Under the pieces are notes generated by a model, which made no database searches, was not told where the DNA came from, and was given only the letters and a program-made list of their open reading frames with translations. This document shows positions 17,477-26,367 of a stretch of 64,000 nt of DNA, one piece after another. A program made the translations under genes and the position numbers. The stretch is from JBOCEF01 sp047610385 (GTDB taxonomy: Bacteria > Pseudomonadota > Alphaproteobacteria > Rhodobacterales > Rhodobacteraceae). The DNA is taken from contig JBLGAC010000007.1 in NCBI GenBank assembly GCA_047610385.1, positions 1 through 64,000 of the forward strand. Reading direction: 5' to 3'. Each line of letters starts with the position of its first letter. Positions within the stretch are counted from its first letter, which is position 1.

Positions 17477-17582
17477 GGGCGTATCCTCCGGGATGGGTCG
17501 CGGCGGCCTCGTTCGTGCGGGCCTGCCGTCGAGGTCTTGGTGGCGGGGTCTTGGCGGCGGGGGCGCGCGGCCCACGCCAGTA

Positions 17583-19667
17583 TCAGATCGCGCGCACGAT
17601 CAATGCATCAAGCCCAAGGGCCCCTTCCCCAGCGCCAAGCACGCGCAGGGGGTTGATCTCAACGCTCTCCATCGCGGTGCCTTGGGACGCGGCAAAGACC
17701 GAGATCGCGCTGACCGCCCGAGCAGCCGCAGCCACATCGGCCTTGGCAGCACCGCGGGCACCATCCAGCAGCGGCCAGCCGCGCAATTCGCGCAACATCT
17801 CAAGGCCGACCGCTTCGGTCACCGGGGCACGGCGGAAGGCGACGTCTTTGAACACCTCAGTGAACACGCCCCCCAGACCGACCATCACCACCGGCCCGAA
17901 GGCCGGGTCCAGCTTGGCCCCCAGGATCAGATCAACCCCCGCGGGCACCATTGGCGAGACCAGCGCGCCATCCAGCACCGCGTCAGGCGCCGCGGCGCGC
18001 ACCCGGACCAGCATCGCATCGAACGCTGCGCCCGCATCATCGGCGGCGACGTTCAACGCAACGCCGCCCACATCGGTTTTGTGGGCAATGTCAGGTGACG
18101 CGATCTTGATGGCGACCGGGCGCCCAGCTTTGGCGGCGATGGCGGCTGCGTCGCTTGCGTTGCGCGCCAGCTCAGACGTTGCCATGCCGATGCCCAGCGC
18201 AGACAGAACCGCGGCGGCCACCGCTTCGGTCAGCGGGCCATCGGGCAGCGCGGTCGGCGCGGGAACCGGCGGGGTTTCAGGCCGACCGGCGGCAAAGGCC
18301 ATGCCCGCGCGGGTCAGCGCGTCGATGGCGGCGACGGCGCGCGACGGGTCTTCAAACACCGGATAGCCGTCATCGGTGTATTGCTTGACCACATCGGCCT
18401 CAGCAATCAACGACTGGATGACCAGCAGGCCGTCTTGGCCCGCCACGCCATCGCGCATCGCCTGCAACAGCTTGCCCGAGATCGTTTTTGACCCCGCGAC
18501 CGAGGTCCAGAAGCACAGCAAGCTGTCATAATCCCCGCGTTCGATCATCTTTTGCAGGAACTTGGTCACAAGGCTCATGTCGTTGAACGCCTGCGCGGTG
18601 ACGTCCACGGGGTTCCGGGGCGCGGCGAAGGGCAGGATTTCCTTCAGCTCAGCCTGCGCGTCGTCAGGCATCGGCGCGACATCCAGACCGCGAAGGTCAG
18701 CTTCGTCCGCGATCAGCACGCCTGCGCCGCCCGAAATCGTGACGACGCCAAGCCGGTTGCCCGCCGGATAGATCCGGGAGCGGGCGGCATCGGCAGCGTC
18801 GATCATTTCTTCGGTGGTGCGCACGCGCACCGCGCCGTGCTGGCGCAGGATCGCGTCGCACACGGCGTCCTCACCCGCCAAAGATGCGGTGTGGCTGGAC
18901 GCCGCCGCGGCCCCGACCTCAGACCGGCCGACCTTCATGATAAAGACCGGCTTGCGCGCAGCGCGGGCTTTTTCAAGGCTTTCGATCAGCAGGGCACCGT
19001 CGCGGATCCCCTCAGCATAGGCCATGATGGTGTGGATTTCGGGGTCCTCAGCCATCATGCCGATCACCTCGGCGACGCCGACATCGGCCTCATTTCCCGT
19101 GGTCAGGAAATAGCGCGTGCCCAGACCGCGCTGGCGTGCCAGCCAATAGATATGGCTGCCATAGGCGCCCGACTGGCTGACGATCGCCAGCCCGCCAGAC
19201 AGCGGCGCGCCCCGTTCAAGCGTTGAGGAAAAGCACGGGATGAACCCGGTCGCGGCGTTGAAGGCCCCAAGGCAGTTCGGCCCGATCAGCCGCACCCCGG
19301 CCTTGCGTGCGGCGGCGGCTGCCTCAAGCTCCAGCGCGGCGCCTTCAGGGCCCATTTCCGCAAAGCCTGAGGAAAAGCACAGCGCCGCCTTGGCGCCCTT
19401 GGCCCCGGCATCGGTGATGGTCTGCACAACATGGCGCGCAGGCACCGCGATCAGCGCGAAATCAATGGTCCCGTCAATGTCGAGCACCGACGGCACCGCC
19501 GGCAGCCCCTGCACCATGTCGCGTTTGGGGTTCACCGGGATCAGGCGACCGGCATATCCGGCGGCCTTCATATAGGCGATGGGCCGCCCGCCGATGCGCG
19601 TCGGGTCGTCCGACGCCCCGATGATGGCCACGGATTGCGGCGCAAGCAGATCTGCAATCGACGTCAT
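17583..19667 (-). CDS. ADP-forming acetate/acyl-CoA ligase family protein
   Basis: A 694-residue fused NDP-forming acyl-CoA synthetase. Order: CoA-binding domain (SVAIIGASDDPTRIGGRP, residues 11-28), succinyl-CoA-ligase-like domain (GPNCLGAFN near 135, SQSGAYGSHIYW near 165), the phospho-His region SSHTASLAGEDAV near 258-270, and a C-terminal ATP-grasp domain (IASPDIAHKTDVGGV near 510, GLGGVFTEVFKD near 588). All main motifs and the normal length of about 700 residues are present. It overlaps the TPP-enzyme gene by an ATGA, indicating translational coupling. It would interconvert an acid and its CoA ester with ATP/ADP; substrate unknown. Confidence 0.87.
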   Translation of the reverse strand: MTSIADLLAPQSVAIIGASDDPTRIGGRPIAYMKAAGYAGRLIPVNPKRDMVQGLPAVPSVLDIDGTIDFALIAVPARHVVQTITDAGAKGAKAALCFSSGFAEMGPEGAALELEAAAAARKAGVRLIGPNCLGAFNAATGFIPCFSSTLERGAPLSGGLAIVSQSGAYGSHIYWLARQRGLGTRYFLTTGNEADVGVAEVIGMMAEDPEIHTIMAYAEGIRDGALLIESLEKARAARKPVFIMKVGRSEVGAAAASSHTASLAGEDAVCDAILRQHGAVRVRTTEEMIDAADAARSRIYPAGNRLGVVTISGGAGVLIADEADLRGLDVAPMPDDAQAELKEILPFAAPRNPVDVTAQAFNDMSLVTKFLQKMIERGDYDSLLCFWTSVAGSKTISGKLLQAMRDGVAGQDGLLVIQSLIAEADVVKQYTDDGYPVFEDPSRAVAAIDALTRAGMAFAAGRPETPPVPAPTALPDGPLTEAVAAAVLSALGIGMATSELARNASDAAAIAAKAGRPVAIKIASPDIAHKTDVGGVALNVAADDAGAAFDAMLVRVRAAAPDAVLDGALVSPMVPAGVDLILGAKLDPAFGPVVMVGLGGVFTEVFKDVAFRRAPVTEAVGLEMLRELRGWPLLDGARGAAKADVAAAARAVSAISVFAASQGTAMESVEINPLRVLGAGEGALGLDALIVRAI

Positions 19668-21319
19668 TTCATGCCCCTAAGCTGGGTGATGGTCGCGAAG
19701 GGAGAGATCGCTTCAGCCGAAGACAGAACTTCGATCACCACCGGCCCGTCATGGGCAAAGGCGGCGGCGGCGGCGGCGGGGGCTTCTTCAGGGGTTGTGA
19801 CCTTAAGGGCCAAAGCGCCAAACGCCGCGCCCCATGCCTGAAAATCGGGATTCACCAGATCGGTGCCCGAAACGCGCGCAGGATAATCGCGTTCTTGATG
19901 CATGCGGATCGTCGCGTAGGTGCCGTTGTTGGAAATCACCACAATCGGCTTGGCGCCTGCGGCGATGCCGGTGGCCAATTCATTGCCGGTCATCAGCACG
20001 CCGCCATCGCCGACAAAGGCAATCGCGCGCTTGTCTTCGCGGCGAAGGCAGGCGGCAACCGCGCCCGGCACTGACATGCCCATGGCACCGCCCACGGCAC
20101 CAACGCAGTCGCTTTTGCCGTCAAACGGCCACAGGCAATGCACCCAGGCGGAAAAGTTGCCCGCATCCAGCGCCAGCGGCACGCCCTTGGGCGCCACCGC
20201 GGCCAGCGCATTGACCATATGGCCAAATTCAACCCCGTCCGCACGCGGCTGGGGCGGACGGTCAGCGATCTGCTTGGCCAGCGCGTGAATGCCCGCGGTC
20301 CATTCTGCGCGCTCCGCCGGTTGGGGCAGGTTGCGCTCCGCCAGCGCGGTCAGGAACAGGGCGGCATCCGCAGCGATGGGCAGCGCCGCATGATATACGC
20401 GCCCCGGCACCGAGGGGTCGGCATGGACATGGATCAGCGTCTGATCCGGCATCGGCGCCCTGGGCAGCGTGTAATTTTGGGTGGGCGTGTCACCAAGTCG
20501 GGTGCCAACTGCCAAAATCAGATCAGCGTTTTGCAACGCCTCAACCTGCGCTTTGGGGATCTTGAAGCCCAGATGCCCGCCATATTGGGGGCTGTCATTG
20601 TCAAAGATGTGCTGGAACTTGAAGGTCAGCGTCACCGGCGCGTTCAGCGCCTCAGCAGCGCGGGCCAATGCCTTGCGTCCCTCAGGGGATGCACAGCCAC
20701 CACCCGCGATGATCAGCGGGCGTTTGGCCGCCGCGATCAGATCGGCGGCGCGGTCCAGATCAGCCATTGCAGGCGCGGACCGCGCAATGGCGGGCGCGGG
20801 CAGCACCGGCGCGTCGGTCTGGTCTTCGAGCATATCCTCGGGCAATGAAATCACCACCGGACCGGGGGTCCCGGACATTGCCACCTGATAGGCGCGCGCC
20901 AGGGTTTCGGGCAGCCGTGAGGCGTCGTTCACTTCCCACACGCCCTTGGCCATGCTGCCGAAGAACTGGGTGTAATCAACCTCTTGGAACGCGCCCAGAT
21001 GGCGTTCGTGCCGGGCCACCTGCCCGACCAGCAGCACCAGCGGCACACCATCTTGCTGGGCTGCATGCACTGCGATCGCGGCGTTGGACGCCCCCGGCCC
21101 ACGGCTGACCGCGGCCAGACCGGGACGCCCGGTGATCTTGGCATCACACACCGCCATCAGCCCGGCGCCGCCTTCGTGGCGACAGATCACCAGATCGATG
21201 TCATCGCGCCCATGCAGCGCGTCAAGCAGCGCCAGATAGCTTTCCCCGGGAACGCAGAACAAGCGGTCAAAGCCAAGGCCAACAAGGCAATCGGCGGCGA
21301 GATCGGCGGCACGCGCCAT
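19664..21319 (-). CDS. Thiamine-diphosphate-dependent enzyme of the acetolactate synthase superfamily
   Basis: A 551-residue TPP enzyme. The catalytic Glu is in ICRHEGGAGLMA near residue 50. The TPP/Mg motif runs from VGDGGVLMTGNE near 445 to SNNGTYATIR near 475. The middle domain has AAKRPLIIAGGGC near 200. Length and domain order fit acetolactate synthase, benzoylformate decarboxylase and 2-hydroxyacyl-CoA lyase relatives. Being coupled to a CoA ligase and near a second one, a decarboxylase or lyase role in acid catabolism is more likely than branched-chain amino-acid synthesis; no small ilvH-type subunit lies nearby. The ATG at 21319 follows AGGAGGAATATT. Confidence 0.85.
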   Translation of the reverse strand: MARAADLAADCLVGLGFDRLFCVPGESYLALLDALHGRDDIDLVICRHEGGAGLMAVCDAKITGRPGLAAVSRGPGASNAAIAVHAAQQDGVPLVLLVGQVARHERHLGAFQEVDYTQFFGSMAKGVWEVNDASRLPETLARAYQVAMSGTPGPVVISLPEDMLEDQTDAPVLPAPAIARSAPAMADLDRAADLIAAAKRPLIIAGGGCASPEGRKALARAAEALNAPVTLTFKFQHIFDNDSPQYGGHLGFKIPKAQVEALQNADLILAVGTRLGDTPTQNYTLPRAPMPDQTLIHVHADPSVPGRVYHAALPIAADAALFLTALAERNLPQPAERAEWTAGIHALAKQIADRPPQPRADGVEFGHMVNALAAVAPKGVPLALDAGNFSAWVHCLWPFDGKSDCVGAVGGAMGMSVPGAVAACLRREDKRAIAFVGDGGVLMTGNELATGIAAGAKPIVVISNNGTYATIRMHQERDYPARVSGTDLVNPDFQAWGAAFGALALKVTTPEEAPAAAAAAFAHDGPVVIEVLSSAEAISPFATITQLRGMK

Positions 21320-21395
21320 AATATTCCTCCTGTCGGAACATTTCACGGGGGATAGTCCCGGAGTTCCTTGTTTAGGTGTTGACGGGGACAATCGC

Positions 21396-21416
21396 TTGCG
21401 AAACCATGTTTCGCAA
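21396..21416. promoter_or_regulatory. Perfect 21-bp inverted repeat, candidate IclR operator
   Basis: Arms TTGCGAAAC (21396-21404) and GTTTCGCAA (21408-21416) flank CAT. The site lies in the 150-bp gap between the leftward TPP-enzyme operon and the rightward TAXI operon, which encodes an IclR regulator. A TTGACG at 21379-21384 may be the rightward -35 box, which would put the repeat over the -10 region and make repression of the TAXI operon likely. The regulator-site pairing is inference. Confidence 0.65.
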
Positions 21417-21469
21417 CCAAAAAGAAATCCCCTCCTGACCTGGGGGGATCTAATCTCAGGGAGAGAGCC

Positions 21470-22606
21470 ATGACCATCTCACGAGCGTTGCTCGCCGTCA
21501 CCATCGGGGCCGGCCTTGCCGCACCCCTCGCGGCGCAGGAGCTGCCGGGTCAGTTGACCTGGACGGCCTATGGCACCGGGTCTGCGGGCTACAACCAGGC
21601 GGTCGCCATCGGCGCCGCGCTGAAGGCAACCGCCGGTGTGAACCTGCGTGTGCTGCCGGGCAAGAACGACATCAGCCGCACTGAGCCGATCCGCCAGGGC
21701 AAAGTGCCGTTTTCGGCCAATGGTGTTGGCGGCTCATACATGAGCCAAGAGGCCGTGTTCGATTTCGGCGCCAAGAACTGGGGTCCGCAGCCGGTGCGCG
21801 TGCTGATCGCCAATGCCGGCGGCGGCACGGGCCTTTCGGTCGGCGTGGCCGGCGACCTCGGCGTCGCTGACTACAGCGACCTCAAGGGCAAGCGGGTCGC
21901 TTACGTCAAAGGGTCCCCCGCGCTCAACGTCAACGTTCAGGCCTACCTCGCCTATGCCGGGCTGACCTGGGACGACGTGACCGTGGTCGAATTTGGCGGC
22001 TTCGGTGATTCGTGGAAAGCGCTGACCAACGGCCAGGTGGACGCGGCCTTCGCCTCCACCAACTCAGGCAGCGCCTACGAAGCGGCGTCCGGCCCGCGCG
22101 GGCTGACATGGCCGCCGATCGACCCGGCCAATGCCGAAGGTCTTGCACGCATGCAGGACATCGCGCCCTTCTTCTCGCCGTTCAAGGCCACCGTGGGCGC
22201 CACCATCGACGGCACCGACGGCATTCACACGGCGACCTACGCCTATCCGGTGCTGATGGGCATGGGCGACGGCGATCCCGATCTGGCCTATGCGATGACC
22301 AAAGCGATGGTTGAGCTGTTCCCCCAGTACAAAGACAAAGCTCCGGGCATCAATGGCTGGGCGATTGAAAACCAGAACTTCACCTGGGTTGCCCCGTACC
22401 ATGTCGGCGCGATCCGGTACTACACAGAGATCGGCGTCTGGACTGCCGAAGCCCAGGCCCACAACGACAACCTGATCAAGCGTCAGGCCGCACTGAAGGC
22501 CGCTTGGGATGACCTGATGGCCGCCAATCCCGAAGACTGGGAAGCGTCCTGGGCCACCAAGCGCCATGAGGCGCTGAAGGCCGGTGGGTTCACCGTCACT
22601 TTCTGA
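21470..22606 (+). CDS. TAXI-family TRAP transporter solute-binding protein
   Basis: A 378-residue periplasmic protein. A Sec signal covers about residues 1-22 (RALLAVTIGAGLAAPLAAQ). The mature protein has the TAXI hallmarks TAYGTGSAGYNQAVAIGAAL near 33-52, FSANGVGGSYM near 82, and VDAAFASTNSGSAYE near 190. The ligand is unknown. It is the first gene of an operon with a fused TAXI permease, IclR regulator and thioesterase, separated from the permease by a strong hairpin. The ATG at 21470 follows AGGGAGAG. Confidence 0.9.
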   Translation: MTISRALLAVTIGAGLAAPLAAQELPGQLTWTAYGTGSAGYNQAVAIGAALKATAGVNLRVLPGKNDISRTEPIRQGKVPFSANGVGGSYMSQEAVFDFGAKNWGPQPVRVLIANAGGGTGLSVGVAGDLGVADYSDLKGKRVAYVKGSPALNVNVQAYLAYAGLTWDDVTVVEFGGFGDSWKALTNGQVDAAFASTNSGSAYEAASGPRGLTWPPIDPANAEGLARMQDIAPFFSPFKATVGATIDGTDGIHTATYAYPVLMGMGDGDPDLAYAMTKAMVELFPQYKDKAPGINGWAIENQNFTWVAPYHVGAIRYYTEIGVWTAEAQAHNDNLIKRQAALKAAWDDLMAANPEDWEASWATKRHEALKAGGFTVTF

Positions 22607-22616
22607 TGGCTCTGCC

Positions 22617-22644
22617 GGGCGGCGAAACTTCGGTTTCGCCGCCC
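22617..22644 (+). terminator. UUCG-capped hairpin after the TAXI binding-protein gene
   Basis: Perfect 12-bp stem, GGGCGGCGAAAC pairing with GTTTCGCCGCCC, closed by a TTCG tetraloop, beginning 10 nt after the stop codon. UUCG loops are very stable. Only a weak T-rich stretch follows, so partial termination or 3' stabilisation of the binding-protein message is likely, with read-through into the permease gene. Confidence 0.75.
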
Positions 22645-22854
22645 ACGCTTCTTAGCTTCTGGCCTGCCTCTGCCCTGCCTCTGCGCGCCCCCTGTTTCGG
22701 GGCGCGAAGACGCAGGGCGGCCCCCCTCATGCCCTTTCCCCGCCGCGACCGCGCGGCAGCCGCGCCCAAGCCCGCGCCGCAGCCCCTTGCATGGGGCCGC
22801 CCGGCGCGCAAGGTGCCTGCCCCCCGCATCAGCCCAACCGGAGCGTTCCCGCCC

Positions 22855-24834
22855 ATGACTGACCCCCGCAAAAAACTGGAGCTCGCACCCGAGCCGGTCG
22901 CCGCAATGCCGGCGCTCGCGCGCATTGCCGTCGGTGCCGCGACGCTGCTCGCGATCGCGCTGGCGGCGAACCAGCTGTTCAACTTCCAAGCTTTCGGCAT
23001 CGTGCTGCTGGAGGGGCTTTACCTTTATGTCCTCGCGGGCCTGTTTTTGGGGGCCAGCTTTCTGGTGTTCCCGACCTTCAAGTCGCGCGGCGTAACGCTG
23101 ATCGACTGGGCGCTGGCCGCAGCCGCGCTGGGGTCGGCGATGTGGTTCGCCGCGCATGCCGGGGAATCGCTGGAATCGGGTTGGGAATACGCGGCACCTG
23201 AAAGCGCGCAATACGCGTCGGTCGTGCTGTGGCTGCTGATCCTTGAGGCGACGCGCCGCGCGGGCGGGTTGATCCTGTTCATGATCGTGGCGGTGTTCTC
23301 GCTGTACCCGACCTTCGCGGACGTGATCCCCGATCCGCTGTCGGGCTTCGCCTCCCCGTTCATGGATGCGATCCCGTATCATATCCTGTCATCCGAAAGC
23401 TCGTTCGGCATCCCGATGAAGGCGTTCGGCAACCTGGTGATCGGGTTCATCCTGTTCGGCGCGGTGCTGCAACGCACGGGCGGCGGTCAGTTTTTCAACG
23501 ATCTGGCGCTGGCGATGGTCGGCAATTACCGCGGCGGCGCGGCCAAGGTGGCGATCTTTGCCAGTGGCTTCATGGGGTCCATGTCCGGATCAGTGATTTC
23601 GAACGTGCTGACCACCGGCGCGGTGTCGATCCCGGCGATGAAACGCACTGGATTTTCCGCCCGCTATGCGGCGGCGACTGAGGCCTGCGCATCCACGGGC
23701 GGCGTGCTGATGCCCCCGATCATGGGCGCGACCGCCTTCGTGATGGCCAGCTTTCTGTCGATGCCCTATGTCGAAATCGCGCTGGCGGCGATCATCCCCA
23801 GCCTGCTGTTCTATTTCGGCCTGTTCGCGCAGATCGACGCCTATGCGGCCAAACGCGGGCTGCGCGGGCTTGAACCGGGCGAGGCCCCGACCATGCGCGA
23901 AGCGATGAAGGATGGCTGGCCCTACATCCTCGTGTTTGCGGTGCTGATCTACATGATGACCGCGCTCAGGATGGACACGCTGGCGCCGTTCTACGCGACC
24001 GCGATCTTGCTGGTGATCAACCAGATCCTGCCCAAAAAGCGTCTGACGCTGACCGGCGCGATGGACATGATCATCGGCGTCGGCCGATCCTTGGCCGAAC
24101 TGGTGGCGGTGCTGCTGGGCGTCGGGCTGATCGTTGGCGCGTTCTCGGCCACCGGCCTTGCGGGCACTTTGGTCAATGAGCTGATCTTCATCGCCGGCGA
24201 CAGCAAAATCGCGCTGTTGCTGATGGGCGCACTGACCGCCTTTATCTTCGGCATGGGGATGACGGTCACGGCTTGCTACATCTTCCTTGCAGTCGTGCTG
24301 GCACCCGCGCTGACACAGGCTGGCCTGAACGTGCTGGCGGTGCATCTGTTCATTCTGTACTGGGGCATGGTCAGCTACATCACGCCCCCCGTCGCGCTGG
24401 GGGCCTTTGCCGCCGCCACCATGGCAGGCACCGGGCCGATGCGTGCGGGCTTTGAGGCGATGAAGCTGGGCGGGGTGATTTACCTCGCGCCGTTCTTCTT
24501 TGTGCTGAACCCGGCGCTGATCGGGCAGGCCCCGGCGTGGGAAGTGACCGTTGCGCTCAGCACCGCGCTGGTCGGCGTGTGGTTCATCGCAGCCGCGCTG
24601 CAAAGCCATATCAGCCTTGTGGGCGACCTTCCGGGCGGCTTCACGGGTGCCATTCTGAGGGTCATGCTTTTCGCGGGAGGGTTCTGCCTCGCCATGCCAG
24701 GTGGCGGCGAGACAGGAATTTCCCATTGGTCGCTGGTGGCTGTGGGTCTGGCGTTGTCCGCGCTTCCCCTGCTATCGGCGCGTAGACAGGGAAGCGTGGC
24801 CGCCGTCACGCGCCCTCAGGAGGCCGCCGGATGA
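22855..24834 (+). CDS. TAXI-type TRAP transporter fused permease (DctQM)
   Basis: A 659-residue inner-membrane protein in which the small and large TRAP permease parts are fused. The first helices start near residue 25 (PALARIAVGAATLLAIALAA). The DctM-like half has FGNLVIGFILFGAVLQRTGGG near 190, GFMGSMSGSVISNVLTTGAVSIPAMK near 240 and CASTGGVLMPPIMGATAF near 280. I chose the ATG at 22855 with an upstream GGAG; a longer in-frame reading from 22606 would add a low-complexity Pro/Arg/Ala leader that includes the hairpin, so it was rejected. It works with the TAXI binding protein; its stop overlaps the IclR start. Confidence 0.88.
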   Translation: MTDPRKKLELAPEPVAAMPALARIAVGAATLLAIALAANQLFNFQAFGIVLLEGLYLYVLAGLFLGASFLVFPTFKSRGVTLIDWALAAAALGSAMWFAAHAGESLESGWEYAAPESAQYASVVLWLLILEATRRAGGLILFMIVAVFSLYPTFADVIPDPLSGFASPFMDAIPYHILSSESSFGIPMKAFGNLVIGFILFGAVLQRTGGGQFFNDLALAMVGNYRGGAAKVAIFASGFMGSMSGSVISNVLTTGAVSIPAMKRTGFSARYAAATEACASTGGVLMPPIMGATAFVMASFLSMPYVEIALAAIIPSLLFYFGLFAQIDAYAAKRGLRGLEPGEAPTMREAMKDGWPYILVFAVLIYMMTALRMDTLAPFYATAILLVINQILPKKRLTLTGAMDMIIGVGRSLAELVAVLLGVGLIVGAFSATGLAGTLVNELIFIAGDSKIALLLMGALTAFIFGMGMTVTACYIFLAVVLAPALTQAGLNVLAVHLFILYWGMVSYITPPVALGAFAAATMAGTGPMRAGFEAMKLGGVIYLAPFFFVLNPALIGQAPAWEVTVALSTALVGVWFIAAALQSHISLVGDLPGGFTGAILRVMLFAGGFCLAMPGGGETGISHWSLVAVGLALSALPLLSARRQGSVAAVTRPQEAAG

Positions 24835-25691
24835 AAGACGACAAGGCAAGATCCAAGGGCATGTCGGACGAGGCGTTGGAGGACGCCGCGTTCGACCACG
24901 GGACGGACCGCAAATTCGTCACGTCGCTGGCGCGGGGGCTGGAGATCCTCCGCGCCTTCCGCGCCGGGGAACACGCGTTGACCAACCAGCAGCTTGCCGA
25001 ACGCACCAGGCTGCCCAAACCAACGGTCACGCGCCTGACCTACACGCTGTGCACCCTCGGGTATCTGATCTATTCCGATCATAAGGGCGCCTATCAACTT
25101 GGGCCGGGCATTCTCGGCCTTGGATATTCCGTGCTGGCAAGCATGGAGATGCGTGAACGCGCCCTGCCCGTGATGGACGATCTGGCCCGCACGCCGGGCA
25201 TTGCCCCCACGATCACGGTGGCGCTGGCCGAACGCCATGGGCTGAAAGCGGTCTATGTCGCTGTGCGCCGGTCGCCCCAGACCGTGTCCCTGACGCTGGA
25301 GGTCGGCGCGCGGCTGCCGCTGGGCGCATCAGCCATCGGGCGCGCAATCTTGGCATCGATGCCCGCGGCGGAGCGTGACAGCGTTCTGACCGATCTGGGC
25401 CGCCTTTACCCCGAACATGACGCTGAAACCCGCGCCATGGTCATGCGCGCGCAGGAAGAATTGGCCGAGAAAGGCTACGTCACCTCGTTTGGCGACTGGA
25501 AGCCTGAGATCAACGGCATCGCCGCCCCGATCTTGTCCCCCGATGGGGAGCGGATTTTTGCGATGAATGTCGGCGGTCCGTCCTTTCTGATCTCGCCCCA
25601 GGACCTGATCGAAAAGATCGGCCCCAAGCTGGCGATGGCCGCGCGGGACCTGTCGCTCACCCGTCCCATGTCTCCGGAGACCGCCTTGTGA
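24831..25691 (+). CDS. IclR-family transcriptional regulator
   Basis: A 286-residue regulator. The N-terminal winged helix starts at about residue 28 (FVTSLARGLEILRAF) and includes TNQQLAERTRLPKPTVTRLTYTL near 51-73. The C-terminal effector domain contains VEVGARLPLG-like LEVGARLPLGASAIGRAILA near 160 and GYVTSFGDWKPEINGIAAPI near 210. It overlaps the permease gene by ATGA, so it is made with the transporter. The 21-bp inverted repeat at 21396 in the divergent promoter is its most likely target; the inducer is probably the transported compound or its CoA ester. Confidence 0.9.
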   Translation: MKDDKARSKGMSDEALEDAAFDHGTDRKFVTSLARGLEILRAFRAGEHALTNQQLAERTRLPKPTVTRLTYTLCTLGYLIYSDHKGAYQLGPGILGLGYSVLASMEMRERALPVMDDLARTPGIAPTITVALAERHGLKAVYVAVRRSPQTVSLTLEVGARLPLGASAIGRAILASMPAAERDSVLTDLGRLYPEHDAETRAMVMRAQEELAEKGYVTSFGDWKPEINGIAAPILSPDGERIFAMNVGGPSFLISPQDLIEKIGPKLAMAARDLSLTRPMSPETAL

Positions 25692-26146
25692 ATGTTGAAC
25701 TGCCCGCCCCGCCCAAGGGGTATGACCCGCTTGCCGACGAAGACCCCTATGAATTCCAGAAGCTGATCGGGTTCCAGATCACCGGCTGGGCGCAGGGCTA
25801 TTCGCGGGTGGAGCTGGACCTGACCGCCAAACACGGCAACCGCTATGGCCTGCCCCATGGCGGGGTCCACGCCGCCTTGATCGACACGGCGGCGGGGTTC
25901 TGCGGGTCGTTTTGCCCGTATCCCGGGCGCAAACGGCTGGCGATGACCCTGTCGCTGACCATCAATTATCTGGGCCAGGTCAAAGGCACGCGCCTGATCG
26001 CCGAAGGCCGGGTGACCGGGGGGGGGCGCAAAAGCTTCTTCTCAGCGGTGGAACTGAAGGACGATCTGGGCAACCCGGTCGCCAACGCCATCGCCACCAT
26101 GCGCTGGCGCGGCAATGGCGGCGACCCGATGGGCGACCCGGAATAA
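25688..26146 (+). CDS. PaaI-family (hotdog) acyl-CoA thioesterase
   Basis: A 152-residue hotdog-fold protein with a GTG start that overlaps the IclR stop. The family motif GLPHGGVHAALIDTAAGFCG is near residue 54, containing the conserved His-Gly-Gly and the acidic residue used in thioester hydrolysis. TLSLTINYLGQVKG follows. It may hydrolyse CoA esters produced by the neighbouring ligases or release trapped CoA. It ends the operon and is followed by a hairpin. Confidence 0.85.
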   Translation: MNVELPAPPKGYDPLADEDPYEFQKLIGFQITGWAQGYSRVELDLTAKHGNRYGLPHGGVHAALIDTAAGFCGSFCPYPGRKRLAMTLSLTINYLGQVKGTRLIAEGRVTGGGRKSFFSAVELKDDLGNPVANAIATMRWRGNGGDPMGDPE

Positions 26147-26152
26147 GGTCAG

Positions 26153-26175
26153 GCCCGCGGACGCTGTCCGCGGGC
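26153..26175 (+). terminator. Hairpin ending the TAXI operon
   Basis: Perfect 10-bp stem, GCCCGCGGAC pairing with GTCCGCGGGC, with a 3-base loop, starting 7 nt after the thioesterase stop. No strong T-run follows. It stands at the convergent boundary with the phosphatase operon. Confidence 0.6.
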
Positions 26176-26334
26176 TGGGTCAAAGTTAACGCAGCGTCAG
26201 CGCATTTTAGATTGCGTATGCGGCCGATCCGCTTTTGACGCCCCACACATTTCGCGGCCCCAACCGCTGCCATGCCACAGCTGAGGCCGGTCGTGTCTGA
26301 TGCGGGCCATAAGCGGGTCCATGATCACGGGGGG

Positions 26335-26357
26335 CAGATTTTTCTGCGAAAAATCTG
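26335..26357 (-). terminator. AT-rich hairpin ending the phosphatase operon
   Basis: Inverted repeat CAGATTTTTC / GAAAAATCTG with a TGC loop, 10 bp beyond the histidine phosphatase stop. The T-run lies within the stem rather than after it. It is the plausible end of the leftward three-gene transcript. Confidence 0.5.
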
Positions 26358-26367
26358 GGCGCCCGGC

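Noticed and set aside
19664..21319. Biosynthetic acetolactate synthase (ilvB)
   Set aside because: No small regulatory subunit or ilv/leu genes nearby, and it is coupled to an ADP-forming acyl-CoA ligase.
22606..22854. N-terminal extension of the TAXI permease
   Set aside because: It would translate through the UUCG hairpin and a Pro/Arg/Ala-rich stretch with no similarity to permeases; the ATG at 22855 fits the family.
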